Positions 7,301 to 16,955 are shown, counted from the stretch's first letter. The stretch: DNA of 64,000 bases from Candidatus Marivariicella framensis (GCA_905182735.1 CAJJCT010000007.1:1-64000), one strand, 5' to 3'. Numbers and translations are program-made. Notes: a model not told the origin generated them from the sequence alone.

Positions 7301-8656
7301 AGATAATGCTATTAATCCTTTATTTACTCTTTTTTCATCTTCTTGATCATGGCGCATTAATTCAATATAAAGATCACTTTTAAATAGGTTTTTCCACCAC
7401 AATAGTGCTTCTTCAGCTTGACGTTCTCCAATATTTAAAATTTTTGATGGAATTTCTCCGTATAAATTACCTGTTAAAATAATTAAATTCTCTTTGTATT
7501 GTTCAACTATCTCTCTATCAATTCTTGGGACATAATAAAATCCTGATGTGTATGCTAAAGAACTCATTTTAGATAAGTTATGATACCCATTTTTATTCTT
7601 TGCAAGAAAAACCACTTGATATCCATCATCTCTTCTAGTTTTATCTTTATGATTTTCACAAACATAAAATTCACAACCTACAATTGGTTTAATTTCTTTT
7701 GTTTTATCTTCTAATAGACTATTATGATTTTTGACAGCTTTTATAAAGTGGAAAGCTCCCATTAGGTTTGCTTTATCTGTTAATGCTAAAGCCGGCATAT
7801 TATTTTTTTGTGCTGCTTCAACTAGCTTTGGTATTTGGGAAGTAGATTGGAGTACAGAAAATTGAGAATGAACATGTAAATGAACAAAAGGGGTTTCAAG
7901 TAATTCTACTTTGGTATCATTTGAAATAATTTCAATACCTGAAGAAACTTCTTCTTTAATTAACGCTTCTGATGCCTTTTTTAAATTAACATGAATAAGA
8001 CCAATAGGTCTCATAGAGGATTTGAAATTATCTTGAACTGATCTGTAATACGAGGTTTCACCATTAAATGCATTCGGTGCTATCGATTCATTTCTTATTA
8101 ATTCAAAAAGACATCTTGTTGTTGCTTCTACATCGGCAGTTGCATTATGAGCTTCATCAAAACTATCGTTAAACAAAAATTTATTTAATTCAATAAGAGT
8201 TGGTAGTTTAAACTTACCCCCTCTACCTCCCGAAATCTTACACAAACTCGCTGTTTCTTCTGTGCATGTATCTATTATAGGAATTCCCTCAAATAAATTA
8301 TCAAACCCTAATCTTAAAAATTCTGCTCCAATGATATTTAAATCAAAACTTACATTATGACCACATATAAATTTTGCTTTTTTTAGAGCAACTTCAAAAC
8401 TCTTTAGTACATCTATAAGATCAATTCCATCATCTTCAGCTAATGCAGTTGAAATTCCATGTATTTTTTCTGAATCATAAGGGATATCATACGCATCAGG
8501 TTTAACTATGAAATTTTCATGAGAAACACAATCACCATTACTCTCGTGAAGCTGCCATGCAATTTGAACACATCTTGGCCAATTATCACTATCCGTCAAG
8601 GGAGCTTTCCACTTTTTAGGTAGTCCTGTAGTTTCCGTGTCAAAAATGAGATACAT
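4334..8656 (-). CDS. dnaE: DNA polymerase III alpha subunit with N-terminal proofreading exonuclease
   Basis: Replicative polymerase of 1440 residues. Residues 1 to about 185 are a DEDDh exonuclease of the DnaQ type: FDTETTG (Asp6, Glu8), then GHNVSFDLN, then AHNATADVE. A PHP domain follows from about residue 255 (FVHLHVHSQFS). The polymerase core has GPGRGSAAGSAVAY and the catalytic PDIDIDF at about 670. An OB-fold segment (FTGIINDFDKL) lies in the last 250 residues. Proofreading is thus fused to the polymerase rather than supplied only by a separate epsilon subunit, as is common in flavobacteria. It is divergent from mfd across a 139-bp gap. Confidence 0.95.
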   Translation of the reverse strand: MYLIFDTETTGLPKKWKAPLTDSDNWPRCVQIAWQLHESNGDCVSHENFIVKPDAYDIPYDSEKIHGISTALAEDDGIDLIDVLKSFEVALKKAKFICGHNVSFDLNIIGAEFLRLGFDNLFEGIPIIDTCTEETASLCKISGGRGGKFKLPTLIELNKFLFNDSFDEAHNATADVEATTRCLFELIRNESIAPNAFNGETSYYRSVQDNFKSSMRPIGLIHVNLKKASEALIKEEVSSGIEIISNDTKVELLETPFVHLHVHSQFSVLQSTSQIPKLVEAAQKNNMPALALTDKANLMGAFHFIKAVKNHNSLLEDKTKEIKPIVGCEFYVCENHKDKTRRDDGYQVVFLAKNKNGYHNLSKMSSLAYTSGFYYVPRIDREIVEQYKENLIILTGNLYGEIPSKILNIGERQAEEALLWWKNLFKSDLYIELMRHDQEDEKRVNKGLIALSIKHNVSVVASNNTYYTNQEDANAHDILLCLKDGEKQTTPIGRGRGFRYGLPNQEYYFKSQEQMKEIFKDIPEAIFSCLEIISKISSFDLANEVLLPKFEIPDEFESKNNDGVERENAYLRYLTYKGAEKRYPELPKETSDRLDFELEVISNTGYPGYFLIVQDFISAARSMDVSVGPGRGSAAGSAVAYCLGITNLDPIKYNLLFERFLNPDRVSLPDIDIDFDDEGRSKVIDYVIKKYGSKQVAQIITYGKMAAKSSIRDTARVLDLPLGDADRISKLVPNLKLSQIFGGSDSYLKEQVRGGDEFAKVKELQSLYKGDDLAGRTLQQAKILEGSLRNTGIHACGVIITPDDITKFVPVATAKDSDLVVTQFDNSVVEDAGLLKMDFLGLKTLTLIKDTVKLVKYKHNIDLNPDKFPLDDEKTYSLFQRGDTVGIFQYESAGMKKYLRDLKPTVFADLIAMNALYRPGPLEYIPSFVARKNGTEQISFDLPEMAEYLEETYGITVYQEQVMLLSQKLAGFTKGEADLLRKAMGKKIFSLLEKLKPKFLEGGKERNHPKDILEKIWKDWEAFASYAFNKSHSTCYAWIGFQTAYLKAHYPAEYMAAVLSNNMNDIKQVSFFMEECKHMGLEVLGPDVNESFYKFTVNDNQAIRFGMGAVKGVGKGAVETIIQNREKGNYESIFDMSKRIDLRAANKKTFENLALAGGFDGFSPHRAQYFNPDGDGVMFFEKAMRFGAKYQQNLNSSQINLFGDEDNSTYQELSIPECDKWEKLDLLKKEKEVVGIYISAHPLDEHLRAINLFSSAPLNILNDIDSLINKDLYFTGIINDFDKLTSKNGNGWGKFILEDFDDQHEFRIFGEEYLKFAHFIDFNSIVRFRVSIREGWRNRETGKLGPPRMKFLHFELLGETIKTNSKKLIISSNLKSLDQDSIDNIKNIFNRYKGEKPIGFEIYHPEDKIKITLNSRKQKVDVCDDLLDELDLASLKYRIK

Positions 8657-8795
8657 ACTTAAACTTTATGAGTCTAAAAATAAATCATTATTGTTAGTGA
8701 AATTAAGTTTGTTTTAATCATTTATTAACTAACACTGAATAAATAAACAATAGAGCTATAATAGACTTAAGAAAAATCAGAAGAAGAAGCTATAT

Positions 8796-11700
8796 TTGAT
8801 AAAATTTTTAGAAAACGATTTGTTTGAAATCTCCTTTAATGACAAAAATCAAGTTTTACTTGGTAATATGCTTAAACAAAAGCAGAACTTCCTAGTTAAA
8901 GGATTGATAGGTTCGGGATTAAGTTTTCGGTTGGCAAATGAATTTAACAAATCTCCTAAAGTTTTTTTATTAATTTTTTCAGAAGCTGAGGAGGCTGCTT
9001 ATTATCTTAATGATCTAGAATATTTAGTTGGCGAGAAAAATGTATTATTTTTTCCGGCAAGCTATCGAAAAGCATACTCCACAGAAGATACTGACAACTC
9101 CAATGTTCTCCTAAGATCTTCTGTTTTGAGACAACTTACTCGTAAAAATGCAAAAATAATAGTTACCTACACTGATGCTATTTCAGAAAAAATAATCTCT
9201 GAGCATACTTTGAAAAAAAACACTTTGACGATAAAAAAAGGGATGAGTGTCTCTTTAGATTTTATTAATGAGAGTCTGTTTGAATATGGCTTTGAAAGAG
9301 TTGATTTTGTTAGTGCTCCTGGAGAATTTGCTCTTAGGGGAGGTATTATAGACGTTTTTTCTTTTTCAAACCATCACCCATATAGAATAGAATTTTTTGG
9401 AGATGAAGTTCAAAGTCTTAGAACTTTTGATGTTAAAAATCAGCTTTCTATTTCTAGTCTTGAAGTGATCGATTTGTTACCGAACACTTCTATAATTTCA
9501 TTTACTGATAAAAGAAAGACCATCATAGATGTTCTTCCCGAATCCAGTACTGTGATAAGTTCAAATATTGACAATACTCTAAACAGATTAGATACTTTAT
9601 TTAATAAAGCTCAAAATATTTATTCTAAATCTGATTCTATTTTACAGTATCCTCCAGAAAAATTATTTGTCAATTCAAAGCAACTAATTAAAAGTTTTGA
9701 TGATTATTCTCATTTATTATTAAATAAAAGTGACTTTATAAAAATTTCTGATTCTTTAGTTTTCAAACAGTCTCCACACCCAATTTTCAATAAGCAATTT
9801 AATCTTCTTGTTGAGCATCTTAACCAAAATAACAAAAATGGATTTATTAATTACATTCTCTGCACTAACACTCAACAAGTAAAAAGGTTAAATGATATTT
9901 TTCAAGAAATGGACCTTACTGTTCATTACAAAATTTCAGAGTGTCCTATTCATGCTGGCTTTGAAGATTTTGACTCAAAAGTAGCATGTTTTACTGATCA
10001 TCAAATATTTGGCAGGTATCATAAGTATAAGCTAAAATCAGATAATACAAGAAAAAATACATTAAACCTTAAGGAGTTAACCTCAATGCAGGTTGGAGAT
10101 TTTGTAACTCACATGGATCATGGTGTTGGACGATTTGGAGGATTACAGAGGATTATGGTTGAGAATTCAAATCAAGAAGTTATTAAAATTGTATATGCTG
10201 AAGGAGATATTCTTTATTTAAGCATTCATTCTTTACATAAAATTTCAAAGTTTAATGGTAAAGATGGGCATGTACCAAGAATATATAAATTAGGTTCTAA
10301 ATCATGGAAAGCACTCAAGCAAAAAACTAAAAGCAAAGTTAAATCCATTGCATTTGACCTTATAAAACTCTACGCTAAAAGAAGAGAAAAAATAGGATAT
10401 GCCTGTTCTCCTGACAGCTACTTACAATGGGAGCTAGAAGCCTCTTTTTTATTTGAAGATACTCCAGATCAGAGCAAAACAACTCAAGATATAAAATCTG
10501 ATATGGAAAGTGAAAGAGCTATGGATAGATTAATTTGTGGAGATGTGGGTTTTGGTAAAACAGAGGTGGCTATTAGATCCGCATTCAAAGCTGTTGATAA
10601 TTCAAAACAGGTAGCGGTATTAGTTCCAACTACGATATTAACATTTCAACACTTCAAAACCTTTTCCAATCGTCTTAAAGAATTACCTGTTAGGGTAGAT
10701 TATTTGAACAGATTCAGAAGTCCAAAAGAAAAAAAACAGTTGCTAGAAGATCTTGCTTCTGGAAAAATAGATATTTTAATTGGCACTCATCAAATAGCTA
10801 ATAAGTCAGTTGTCTTTAAGGATCTTGGACTTTTAATAGTTGATGAAGAACAAAAATTTGGAGTCTCAGTTAAAGAACAGATTCGTTCCCTAAAAACAAA
10901 CATTGATGTATTAAGTCTAACAGCAACTCCCATACCTAGAACACTTCAATTTAGTTTAATGTCTGCTAGAGACTTATCAATAATAGCAACAGCTCCCCCC
11001 AATAGGTATCCTATTGAGAATGAAGTAATCAGATTTAGTGAATCTATTATTCGGGATGCTATTATGTATGAGTTAAAACGATCTGGACAAATATTTTTTA
11101 TTCATAATCGTGTTGAAAATATTACAGAAGTCTCAGGCATGCTTCAACGTTTGGTTCCAGACGCTAGAATTGCTATAGGTCATGGACAAATGAATGGTAA
11201 AAGACTAGAGAAAACCCTCATAGGTTTTATGGAAGGAGAGTATGATGTATTAGTAGCAACAACCATTATTGAAAATGGTCTTGATGTTCCAAATGCAAAT
11301 ACAATTTTTATTAATAATGCCAATAACTTTGGATTAAGTGATTTACATCAAATGCGAGGAAGAGTTGGAAGAAGTAATAAAAAAGCATTTTGTTATTTCA
11401 TAACTCCACCTTATAGCTCAATATCCTCTGAAGCTCAAAAAAGAATCAATGCAATTCAACAGTATTCAGAACTAGGGTCAGGGATGCAAATAGCCATGAA
11501 AGATCTTGAGATTAGAGGTGCTGGCGATTTATTAGGAGGTGAGCAAAGTGGATTTATTAATGAGATTGGATACGATACTTATCAAAAAATTTTAGAAGAA
11601 GCAGTTCAGGAGCTCAAGGAAACTGAATTTAAAGAGCTGTATAACAATATTGAACCCAGCTCTTTAAAAAATCAAATTAAAAACGTTCAGATTGACACTG

Positions 11701-12155
11701 ATTTAGAAGTTCTTTTTCCTGAAACATATATTAATGTTATAAGTGAAAGATTATCATTATATAATGAATTAAGCAAAATATCTAATGAAGATAAGCTCAT
11801 AGAATTTAAGAAAAACTTAATTGATAGATTTGGCTCAATTCCAGATCAAGGAAATGAATTATTAAATAGCATTAAATTGAAATGGTTAGCTGTGAAAATT
11901 GGAATAGAGCGCTATGTAATAAAACAAAATAAATGCCTTGGTTATTTTATTGAAGATCAACAAAATGATATTTTTAAAACTGAAACTTTTGGAGTCTTTT
12001 TAACTAATGTTCAAAAAGAAAAATCAAATATTGCTATTAAAGAAAAGAATACTAAAAATGGATTAAAGTTGATTTTAGTAATTGAAAATGTAAAAAGAAT
12101 AGATCAATTATATGATACTCTAAAAGAATTGACTATAAATTCTTCAAATCCTTAA
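8796..12155 (+). CDS. mfd: Transcription-repair coupling factor
   Basis: A DNA translocase that pushes stalled RNA polymerase off damaged DNA and recruits the UvrAB excision machinery. The 1119 residues carry an N-terminal UvrB-like region, the CarD/RID polymerase-binding domain at about 430-480 (MQVGDFVTHMDHGVGRFGG), and the RecG-like motor with Walker A GDVGFGKTE at about 582, DEEQ at about 683, and motif VI QMRGRVGRS. The start is a TTG with AGAAGAAG before it. No ATG lies in frame upstream, and the next internal ATG would remove 23 residues of the conserved N-terminus. The last 23 bases overlap the convergent ACT-like gene. Confidence 0.95.
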   Translation: MIKFLENDLFEISFNDKNQVLLGNMLKQKQNFLVKGLIGSGLSFRLANEFNKSPKVFLLIFSEAEEAAYYLNDLEYLVGEKNVLFFPASYRKAYSTEDTDNSNVLLRSSVLRQLTRKNAKIIVTYTDAISEKIISEHTLKKNTLTIKKGMSVSLDFINESLFEYGFERVDFVSAPGEFALRGGIIDVFSFSNHHPYRIEFFGDEVQSLRTFDVKNQLSISSLEVIDLLPNTSIISFTDKRKTIIDVLPESSTVISSNIDNTLNRLDTLFNKAQNIYSKSDSILQYPPEKLFVNSKQLIKSFDDYSHLLLNKSDFIKISDSLVFKQSPHPIFNKQFNLLVEHLNQNNKNGFINYILCTNTQQVKRLNDIFQEMDLTVHYKISECPIHAGFEDFDSKVACFTDHQIFGRYHKYKLKSDNTRKNTLNLKELTSMQVGDFVTHMDHGVGRFGGLQRIMVENSNQEVIKIVYAEGDILYLSIHSLHKISKFNGKDGHVPRIYKLGSKSWKALKQKTKSKVKSIAFDLIKLYAKRREKIGYACSPDSYLQWELEASFLFEDTPDQSKTTQDIKSDMESERAMDRLICGDVGFGKTEVAIRSAFKAVDNSKQVAVLVPTTILTFQHFKTFSNRLKELPVRVDYLNRFRSPKEKKQLLEDLASGKIDILIGTHQIANKSVVFKDLGLLIVDEEQKFGVSVKEQIRSLKTNIDVLSLTATPIPRTLQFSLMSARDLSIIATAPPNRYPIENEVIRFSESIIRDAIMYELKRSGQIFFIHNRVENITEVSGMLQRLVPDARIAIGHGQMNGKRLEKTLIGFMEGEYDVLVATTIIENGLDVPNANTIFINNANNFGLSDLHQMRGRVGRSNKKAFCYFITPPYSSISSEAQKRINAIQQYSELGSGMQIAMKDLEIRGAGDLLGGEQSGFINEIGYDTYQKILEEAVQELKETEFKELYNNIEPSSLKNQIKNVQIDTDLEVLFPETYINVISERLSLYNELSKISNEDKLIEFKKNLIDRFGSIPDQGNELLNSIKLKWLAVKIGIERYVIKQNKCLGYFIEDQQNDIFKTETFGVFLTNVQKEKSNIAIKEKNTKNGLKLILVIENVKRIDQLYDTLKELTINSSNP

Positions 12156-12792
12156 TCACTTGAAAAGCGATATTTACAGAATCTTCATCCATTAAAATTG
12201 TGAATTCATTTGAGGTAGAAATAACCTCATTAATATTTACTCCTTCCCATGATAGTCTTTGAAATATAAAGTAATATATACCAGGTATTGTAACATTTTC
12301 AGTTGGAAGCTTAATTGAAATAGCTGAAAGATCATGAGTTTTTTCAAGACAAACTTCATTAATGAAAACAGATTCTATTGTTGAAGACAACTCTTGACTT
12401 ACAATAATATTACATTCTCCAACCCCTCTTGATGTAGTAAAAAAAACGTTTTTGGATGTTTCTATTTGATTTAAAAAATTTGCTTGTGCTGGCAAAAGTG
12501 TTTCGGATATTTTAAAACAATAATCCACTAAAGATGAACGAACAGTTATGTCGCCCATGTTTTTTAAAACTCTTACAATTCTATGAGTTGTAATAAATTC
12601 TTGAGTATCAGAAATTCTTTTTAACGCCATAACAATCGCTCCACTTTTAGCTGGCTTTCGAAGAGATTTTTCAATTTCTGGCTGAATCTGTCTAGCTAAT
12701 GATGTTAGATTGATTATATCTTGAGATAGAGCAATTGATAAAAATGGTTTTGTTTTTATGTATGCTGAAACTTCAGAAGATATTGTTTTCAT
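12133..12792 (-). CDS. ACT-like regulatory protein related to aspartate kinase C-termini
   Basis: The 219-residue protein is conserved in flavobacteria. Homologues are often labelled aspartate kinase, but no amino-acid-kinase catalytic domain is present. The N-terminal half is helical (SSEVSAYIKTKPFLSIALSQDIINLTSLARQI) and suggests a winged-helix-like or repressor-like fold. The C-terminal half resembles an ACT domain (TIPGIYYFIFQRLSWEGVNINEVISTSNEFTILM), which usually binds amino acids. A small-molecule-responsive regulator is a reasonable guess. A perfect 13-bp palindrome lies 25 bp upstream of its start, in the gap shared with metG. Confidence 0.6.
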   Translation of the reverse strand: MKTISSEVSAYIKTKPFLSIALSQDIINLTSLARQIQPEIEKSLRKPAKSGAIVMALKRISDTQEFITTHRIVRVLKNMGDITVRSSLVDYCFKISETLLPAQANFLNQIETSKNVFFTTSRGVGECNIIVSQELSSTIESVFINEVCLEKTHDLSAISIKLPTENVTIPGIYYFIFQRLSWEGVNINEVISTSNEFTILMDEDSVNIAFQVIKDLKNL

Positions 12793-12816
12793 ATATATAA
12801 ATTAATGTTATAAATA

Positions 12817-12850
12817 TAAACAAGTTGTTATAAAAACAACAACTTGTTTA
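12817..12850. repeat. Perfect 13-bp inverted repeat between the ACT-like gene and metG
   Basis: Arms 12817-12829 and 12838-12850 are fully complementary around an eight-base spacer. The repeat lies between two divergent genes, so a terminator role is unlikely. It starts 25 bases upstream of the minus-strand ATG and lies upstream of the metG -7 element at 12904-12911. An operator or a 5' UTR hairpin of the minus-strand gene both fit. Confidence 0.6.
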
Positions 12851-12903
12851 AAAATCAATTTAATATTATATTATAGGGTGGTTAATAATAAAGGTTTTCA
12901 TTG

Positions 12904-12911
12904 TATTTTTG
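12904..12911 (+). promoter_or_regulatory. Possible -7 element for metG
   Basis: TATTTTTG matches TAnnTTTG and ends 14 bases before the metG ATG. No clear TTTG lies 19-21 bp upstream. Confidence 0.4.
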
Positions 12912-12925
12912 GTTAAAACTAATTG

Positions 12926-14971
12926 ATGGGTAAAACTAAACGATATACTCTAACCGCAGCTCTTCCTTACACAAATGGACCAATACACATAGGCCATTTA
13001 GCTGGAGTATATATTCCTGCTGATATATTCGCTAGGTATCTCCGAAATAAAGAACGTGATGTTGCTTTTATATGTGGAAGCGACGAGCACGGAGTTGCTA
13101 TAGCAATAAAAGCAAAAAAAGAAGGTATAACTCCAAAAGAAGTAATTGACAAGTATGATAAAATGATTCGTAAATCGTTTGAGGATTTTGGAATTTCATT
13201 CAATAATTACTCCAGAACTTCAGCAAAAATTCATCACGAGACTGCTCAAGAATTCTTTAGGGATCTGGATTCTAAAAATATTTTTATTGAAAAAACTTCA
13301 GAACAATTATTCGATGAAGAAGCTCAGCAATTTTTAGCCGATAGGTTTGTAACTGGAACTTGTCCAATATGTAAAAATAAAGAGGCTTATGGTGATCAAT
13401 GTGAAAGCTGCGGAAGCAGTTTAAACTCTTCAGATCTTATAAATCCAAAATCAACTCTTTCTGGTTCTTTTCCCATTAAAAAAAGTACCAAGCATTGGTA
13501 TCTTCCACTAAATAATTATGAAAAATTTATAAAGAAATGGATATTAGATGGTCATAAAAAAGACTGGAAACCTAATGTATATGGACAGGTGAAGTCTTGG
13601 ATAGAAAGTGGTCTTCAACCTAGGGCAGTAACAAGAGATTTAGATTGGGGAATCCCAGTTCCAGTTGAAAACAATAAAGGAAAAGTTCTTTATGTATGGT
13701 TTGATGCTCCTATCGGCTATATTTCATCTACAAAAGAATGGGCGAAAAAAAAGGGAATTGATTGGGAACCATACTGGAAAGATGAGGACACAGAATTAAT
13801 CCACTTTATAGGAAAGGATAATATTGTTTTTCATTGTATCATTTTTCCTTCGATGCTGAAGGCTTCAGGTAAATATATTTTACCAAAAAATGTACCTGCG
13901 AATGAATTCTTAAATCTTGAAGGAAATAAAATTTCTACATCAAAAAATTGGGCAGTTTGGCTACATGAATACTTAATAGATTTTCCAGAACAACAAGATG
14001 TTTTAAGATATGTTTTAACAGCTAATGCTCCAGAATCAAAAGATAATGATTTTACTTGGAGTGATTTTCAAGCAAGAAACAATAATGAACTAGTAGCTAT
14101 TTATGGGAATTTCATAAACAGAATAGTCGTTTTAACTCACAAGTATTATGATGGAAAAACACCTAAACCAGAAAAGCTTTTTGATGATGACAATAAAATT
14201 TTAGATTCAATAAGTCGTTTTCAAAATAAAATTAGTGATTCTATTGAAAAATTTAAATTTAGAGAAGCACTAAAAGAATTGATGAATTTAGCTAGACTTG
14301 GGAATAAATATCTTGCTGATCAAGAGCCTTGGAAATTAATAAAAAACACACCTGAAAGAGTTTCTACTATAATGTATGTAGGCCTTCAATTAGCAGGCCG
14401 TTTGGCATACTTGAGTGAGCCATTTCTTCCTTTCACTTCAGAAAAGCTATTAAAAATGTTAAACTTAAAATCTTCTGACTGGAATAGTATTGATGATCAA
14501 ATAACTATTGAAGAGGGGCATGTTATTAATAGTCAAGAGTTATTGTTTTCTAAAATTGAAGATTCTCAAATAGAAAAACAACTAACTAAGCTTGGAGCTA
14601 CTAAAAAAAACAATGATTTAAAGCCTATTCCCCCAATAAAACCTGTTGTTGATTTTGAAAATTTTAAAAATCTTGAAATTAATGTTGGGGAAATTCTAGA
14701 TGCAGAAAAAATACCAAAAACTAAAACTCTTTTAAAACTTAAAGTAAGTGTTGGAAATGAAGAGTTGACAATTGTATCCGGTATTGCAAAAGAGTATAGT
14801 TCTGAGAAAATCATTGGTAACAAAGTAACTGTTCTAACTAATTTAAATCCAAGAAAAATAAAAGGTGTTGAAAGTCAAGGAATGATATTGATGGGTAAAG
14901 ATGTTTCGGGTAAACTAATTTTTATTAGTCCTGACAAATCAAAAATTTCAAATGGATCTAAAGTTCACTAA
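12926..14971 (+). CDS. metG: Methionyl-tRNA synthetase
   Basis: Charges tRNA-Met for initiation and elongation. The class I signature HIGH is at residues 21-24 ([10 protein letters not shown]). A zinc knuckle with CPIC...CESCG is at about 146-162. The KMSKS loop is present as the variant GNKISTSKN near 332. The C-terminal 110 residues are a Trbp111/EMAP-like tRNA-binding domain ([10 protein letters not shown]...GIAKEY...[17 protein letters not shown]), so the enzyme is the long dimeric type. An in-frame TTG lies directly before the chosen ATG; the ATG is preferred. Confidence 0.95.
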   Translation: MGKTKRYTLTAALPYTNGPIHIGHLAGVYIPADIFARYLRNKERDVAFICGSDEHGVAIAIKAKKEGITPKEVIDKYDKMIRKSFEDFGISFNNYSRTSAKIHHETAQEFFRDLDSKNIFIEKTSEQLFDEEAQQFLADRFVTGTCPICKNKEAYGDQCESCGSSLNSSDLINPKSTLSGSFPIKKSTKHWYLPLNNYEKFIKKWILDGHKKDWKPNVYGQVKSWIESGLQPRAVTRDLDWGIPVPVENNKGKVLYVWFDAPIGYISSTKEWAKKKGIDWEPYWKDEDTELIHFIGKDNIVFHCIIFPSMLKASGKYILPKNVPANEFLNLEGNKISTSKNWAVWLHEYLIDFPEQQDVLRYVLTANAPESKDNDFTWSDFQARNNNELVAIYGNFINRIVVLTHKYYDGKTPKPEKLFDDDNKILDSISRFQNKISDSIEKFKFREALKELMNLARLGNKYLADQEPWKLIKNTPERVSTIMYVGLQLAGRLAYLSEPFLPFTSEKLLKMLNLKSSDWNSIDDQITIEEGHVINSQELLFSKIEDSQIEKQLTKLGATKKNNDLKPIPPIKPVVDFENFKNLEINVGEILDAEKIPKTKTLLKLKVSVGNEELTIVSGIAKEYSSEKIIGNKVTVLTNLNPRKIKGVESQGMILMGKDVSGKLIFISPDKSKISNGSKVH

Positions 14972-14974
14972 TTA

Positions 14975-15436
14975 TTACCAAGTCTGACTTTTTAAATTAA
15001 GTGCTGCAATTACAATATCCTTTCTACTTACTTGGCCAACCAATCTTTTTTTATCAATAACGGGGAAGCGTCGTCTATTAGTTTTTGAAAAAAGTGATGC
15101 AGCATCAAATATACTTGTTGAAGCTTCAATGGTTTCAACATCCTTAGTCATAAAATGATAAACAGTTTTATCAAGTATGGGCATATTAAAATATCTACTT
15201 TCAGAAATTTCTTTCATACAGTCAGCTTCGGAAATAACCCCCATCAATTCTCCATGTTTATCAACAACCGGCCCTCCTGATATTCTATATTTAATAAAAG
15301 ACTTCATTACATCATGAATAGTTTGTTTAGGCCGAAAAAGTATTAAACTCGTAGACATCACATCTCTAACAAGAATGTTCTTTACTACTTTTTTAGCTAA
15401 AGAAACTCTAGGGCCTTGAAAACTTTTAATTGCCAT
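14975..15436 (-). CDS. Protein of two CBS domains
   Basis: The 153 residues are mostly a CBS pair. The first (VRDVMSTSLILFRPKQTIHDVMKSF...GGPVVDKHGELMGVISEAD) and second (FMTKDVETIEASTSIFDAASLF...RFPVIDKKRLVGQVSRKDIV) have the usual endings where adenine nucleotides bind. Stand-alone CBS pairs sense AMP, ADP or ATP and regulate partner proteins, none of which is obvious here. It converges on metG with a three-base gap. Confidence 0.85.
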   Translation of the reverse strand: MAIKSFQGPRVSLAKKVVKNILVRDVMSTSLILFRPKQTIHDVMKSFIKYRISGGPVVDKHGELMGVISEADCMKEISESRYFNMPILDKTVYHFMTKDVETIEASTSIFDAASLFSKTNRRRFPVIDKKRLVGQVSRKDIVIAALNLKSQTW

Positions 15437-15538
15437 TTAACAGTACTTAATTCATTATAAGGTAATTAATTTAATTTAAAAAAAATCAAATATTCACATA
15501 AAAACAAAAGACTAAATGAAAAATTGTAATTTTAAAAA

Positions 15539-16336
15539 ATGAATAAAATAGGAATTCTAGGCTGCGGTTGGTTAGGCTTTCCTCTAGCTGAAACTTTAAT
15601 TAAAAAAGGGTATGTTGTAAAAGGAACATCCACATCTTCTGAAAAAATTAAAAAATTATCAAGACTAGGTGTGAAATCATATCATTATTTATTTAGCCCA
15701 GAAAAAACTTCAAATTCTCCTTTTTTTAAATCTATTGACACACTAGTTATTACAATTCCTTTTGTTAGAAGAGGAGGTCCATTAATAAATATAAACAACT
15801 CTATAGCTTCTCTCGTAAAGATAATTGAAAACGAATCGATCAAAAAAGTAATTTACTTAAGTAGTATAAGTGTATATGATTCACAAAAAGGAATTGTAGA
15901 TGAGTCTTGTAATTGTAATCCTAATTCAAATTCTGGAATTGAAACTTTAAAAATTGAAAATCAATTAAATAATGGCAATTTCATAACATCACATATTCGA
16001 TTAGGGGGGTTAATTGGGAAAGACCGCCATCCTATTTATAGTTTGAGTGGAAAAAAATTTCATAAGGGAAATGAAGTGATTAATCTTATTCACCAGGATG
16101 ACGCAATAGGTGTAATCTTGAAAGTAATCAAGAATTTAAATAAAGAAAATTTAATATTTAATGCGGTAACTCCGTTTCATCCTTCAAAAAAAGAATATTA
16201 TTCAAAGATTGCTGATCAAAAAAATATTTTGCCACCAAGATTCTTAAAAGCAGAAAACATTAAAAGAATTGTTAATTCAAATAGAGTTATAAAACTTTTA
16301 AACTATGACTTTAAAGTCGATGATTTAAATATTTAA
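15539..16336 (+). CDS. NAD(P)-binding Rossmann protein, YeeZ-like extended SDR
   Basis: The 265-residue protein begins with a dinucleotide-binding loop, GILGCGWLGFPLAE, and continues with strands typical of epimerase/dehydratase-like proteins (YLSSISVYDSQKG, HIRLGGLIGKDRHP). The usual YxxxK pair is not evident, as in YeeZ-type proteins, so it may bind nucleotide without classic SDR chemistry. It stands alone with a bidirectional terminator after it. Substrate unknown. Confidence 0.7.
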   Translation: MNKIGILGCGWLGFPLAETLIKKGYVVKGTSTSSEKIKKLSRLGVKSYHYLFSPEKTSNSPFFKSIDTLVITIPFVRRGGPLININNSIASLVKIIENESIKKVIYLSSISVYDSQKGIVDESCNCNPNSNSGIETLKIENQLNNGNFITSHIRLGGLIGKDRHPIYSLSGKKFHKGNEVINLIHQDDAIGVILKVIKNLNKENLIFNAVTPFHPSKKEYYSKIADQKNILPPRFLKAENIKRIVNSNRVIKLLNYDFKVDDLNI

Positions 16337-16396
16337 TATTGACCAGCCCAACAGTAACGAAAATTGATGGTCTAGGCAATAAACTTAAATAAATAA

Positions 16397-16437
16397 TTAG
16401 TATTCATTTAACATAACATTTGTTGAATGAAGACTAA
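16397..16437. terminator. Bidirectional hairpin terminator
   Basis: A 16-bp stem (16397-16412 with 16422-16437) with one A/G mismatch and one T/G wobble around a nine-base loop. It lies between the convergent Rossmann and lipoprotein genes and touches the stop codon of the latter. Confidence 0.6.
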
Positions 16438-16943
16438 TTTGTCTCGTTGCTAAATAAATTAATTTCTTCATTTATAGACTTTATTCTATTAATGAATGAA
16501 TTATAGCTTAAGTAAAGGTTTTGAAGGCTTATATCTAACTCCTTCCAGTTTTTATTTTTTGAATGATATCGTGATTGCATTAACATAGTATGAACTACTT
16601 TAAGTCGACTTTTAATGTCTGGTAAGTCAATTTTTGTTGGAAATCTTGACTTGGATAAGGTTTTTAATTTCAACTCCAATTCCTCAATAAAAACAAGATT
16701 GCCTTCAGGATTAAGTTTTATCAAACTCTCAAAGCTATCAGTGAAAGCAGTAAACTCTGGCCAATTGAAAATATCATTTCTAATTCTATACTGAACAGAC
16801 ATCGAGTCTAATTTGATTGGTGGAGAAAATTTAAAATCTATTATTGTATCGTTGGTGTTTTTACTAACTAAAGGTTTCTTTATTTCTTGACATGAAAAAA
16901 TTAAAGAAAAAATTAAAGCAATAAGTGTTTTGAGCCTCCCCAT
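16434..16943 (-). CDS. Small lipoprotein of unknown function
   Basis: About 169 residues starting at an ATG; a longer frame would need a TTG four codons earlier. The lipoprotein signal is MGRLKTLIALIFSLIFSC, with the acylated cysteine at residue 18. The mature part is charged and helical with no motif I recognise. It directly follows cruF (13 bases), so it is transcribed with the carotenoid genes crtA-crtD-cruF, though a role in pigment synthesis is unproven. Confidence 0.6.
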   Translation of the reverse strand: MGRLKTLIALIFSLIFSCQEIKKPLVSKNTNDTIIDFKFSPPIKLDSMSVQYRIRNDIFNWPEFTAFTDSFESLIKLNPEGNLVFIEELELKLKTLSKSRFPTKIDLPDIKSRLKVVHTMLMQSRYHSKNKNWKELDISLQNLYLSYNSFINRIKSINEEINLFSNETN

Positions 16944-16955
16944 TTTTATTATCAA

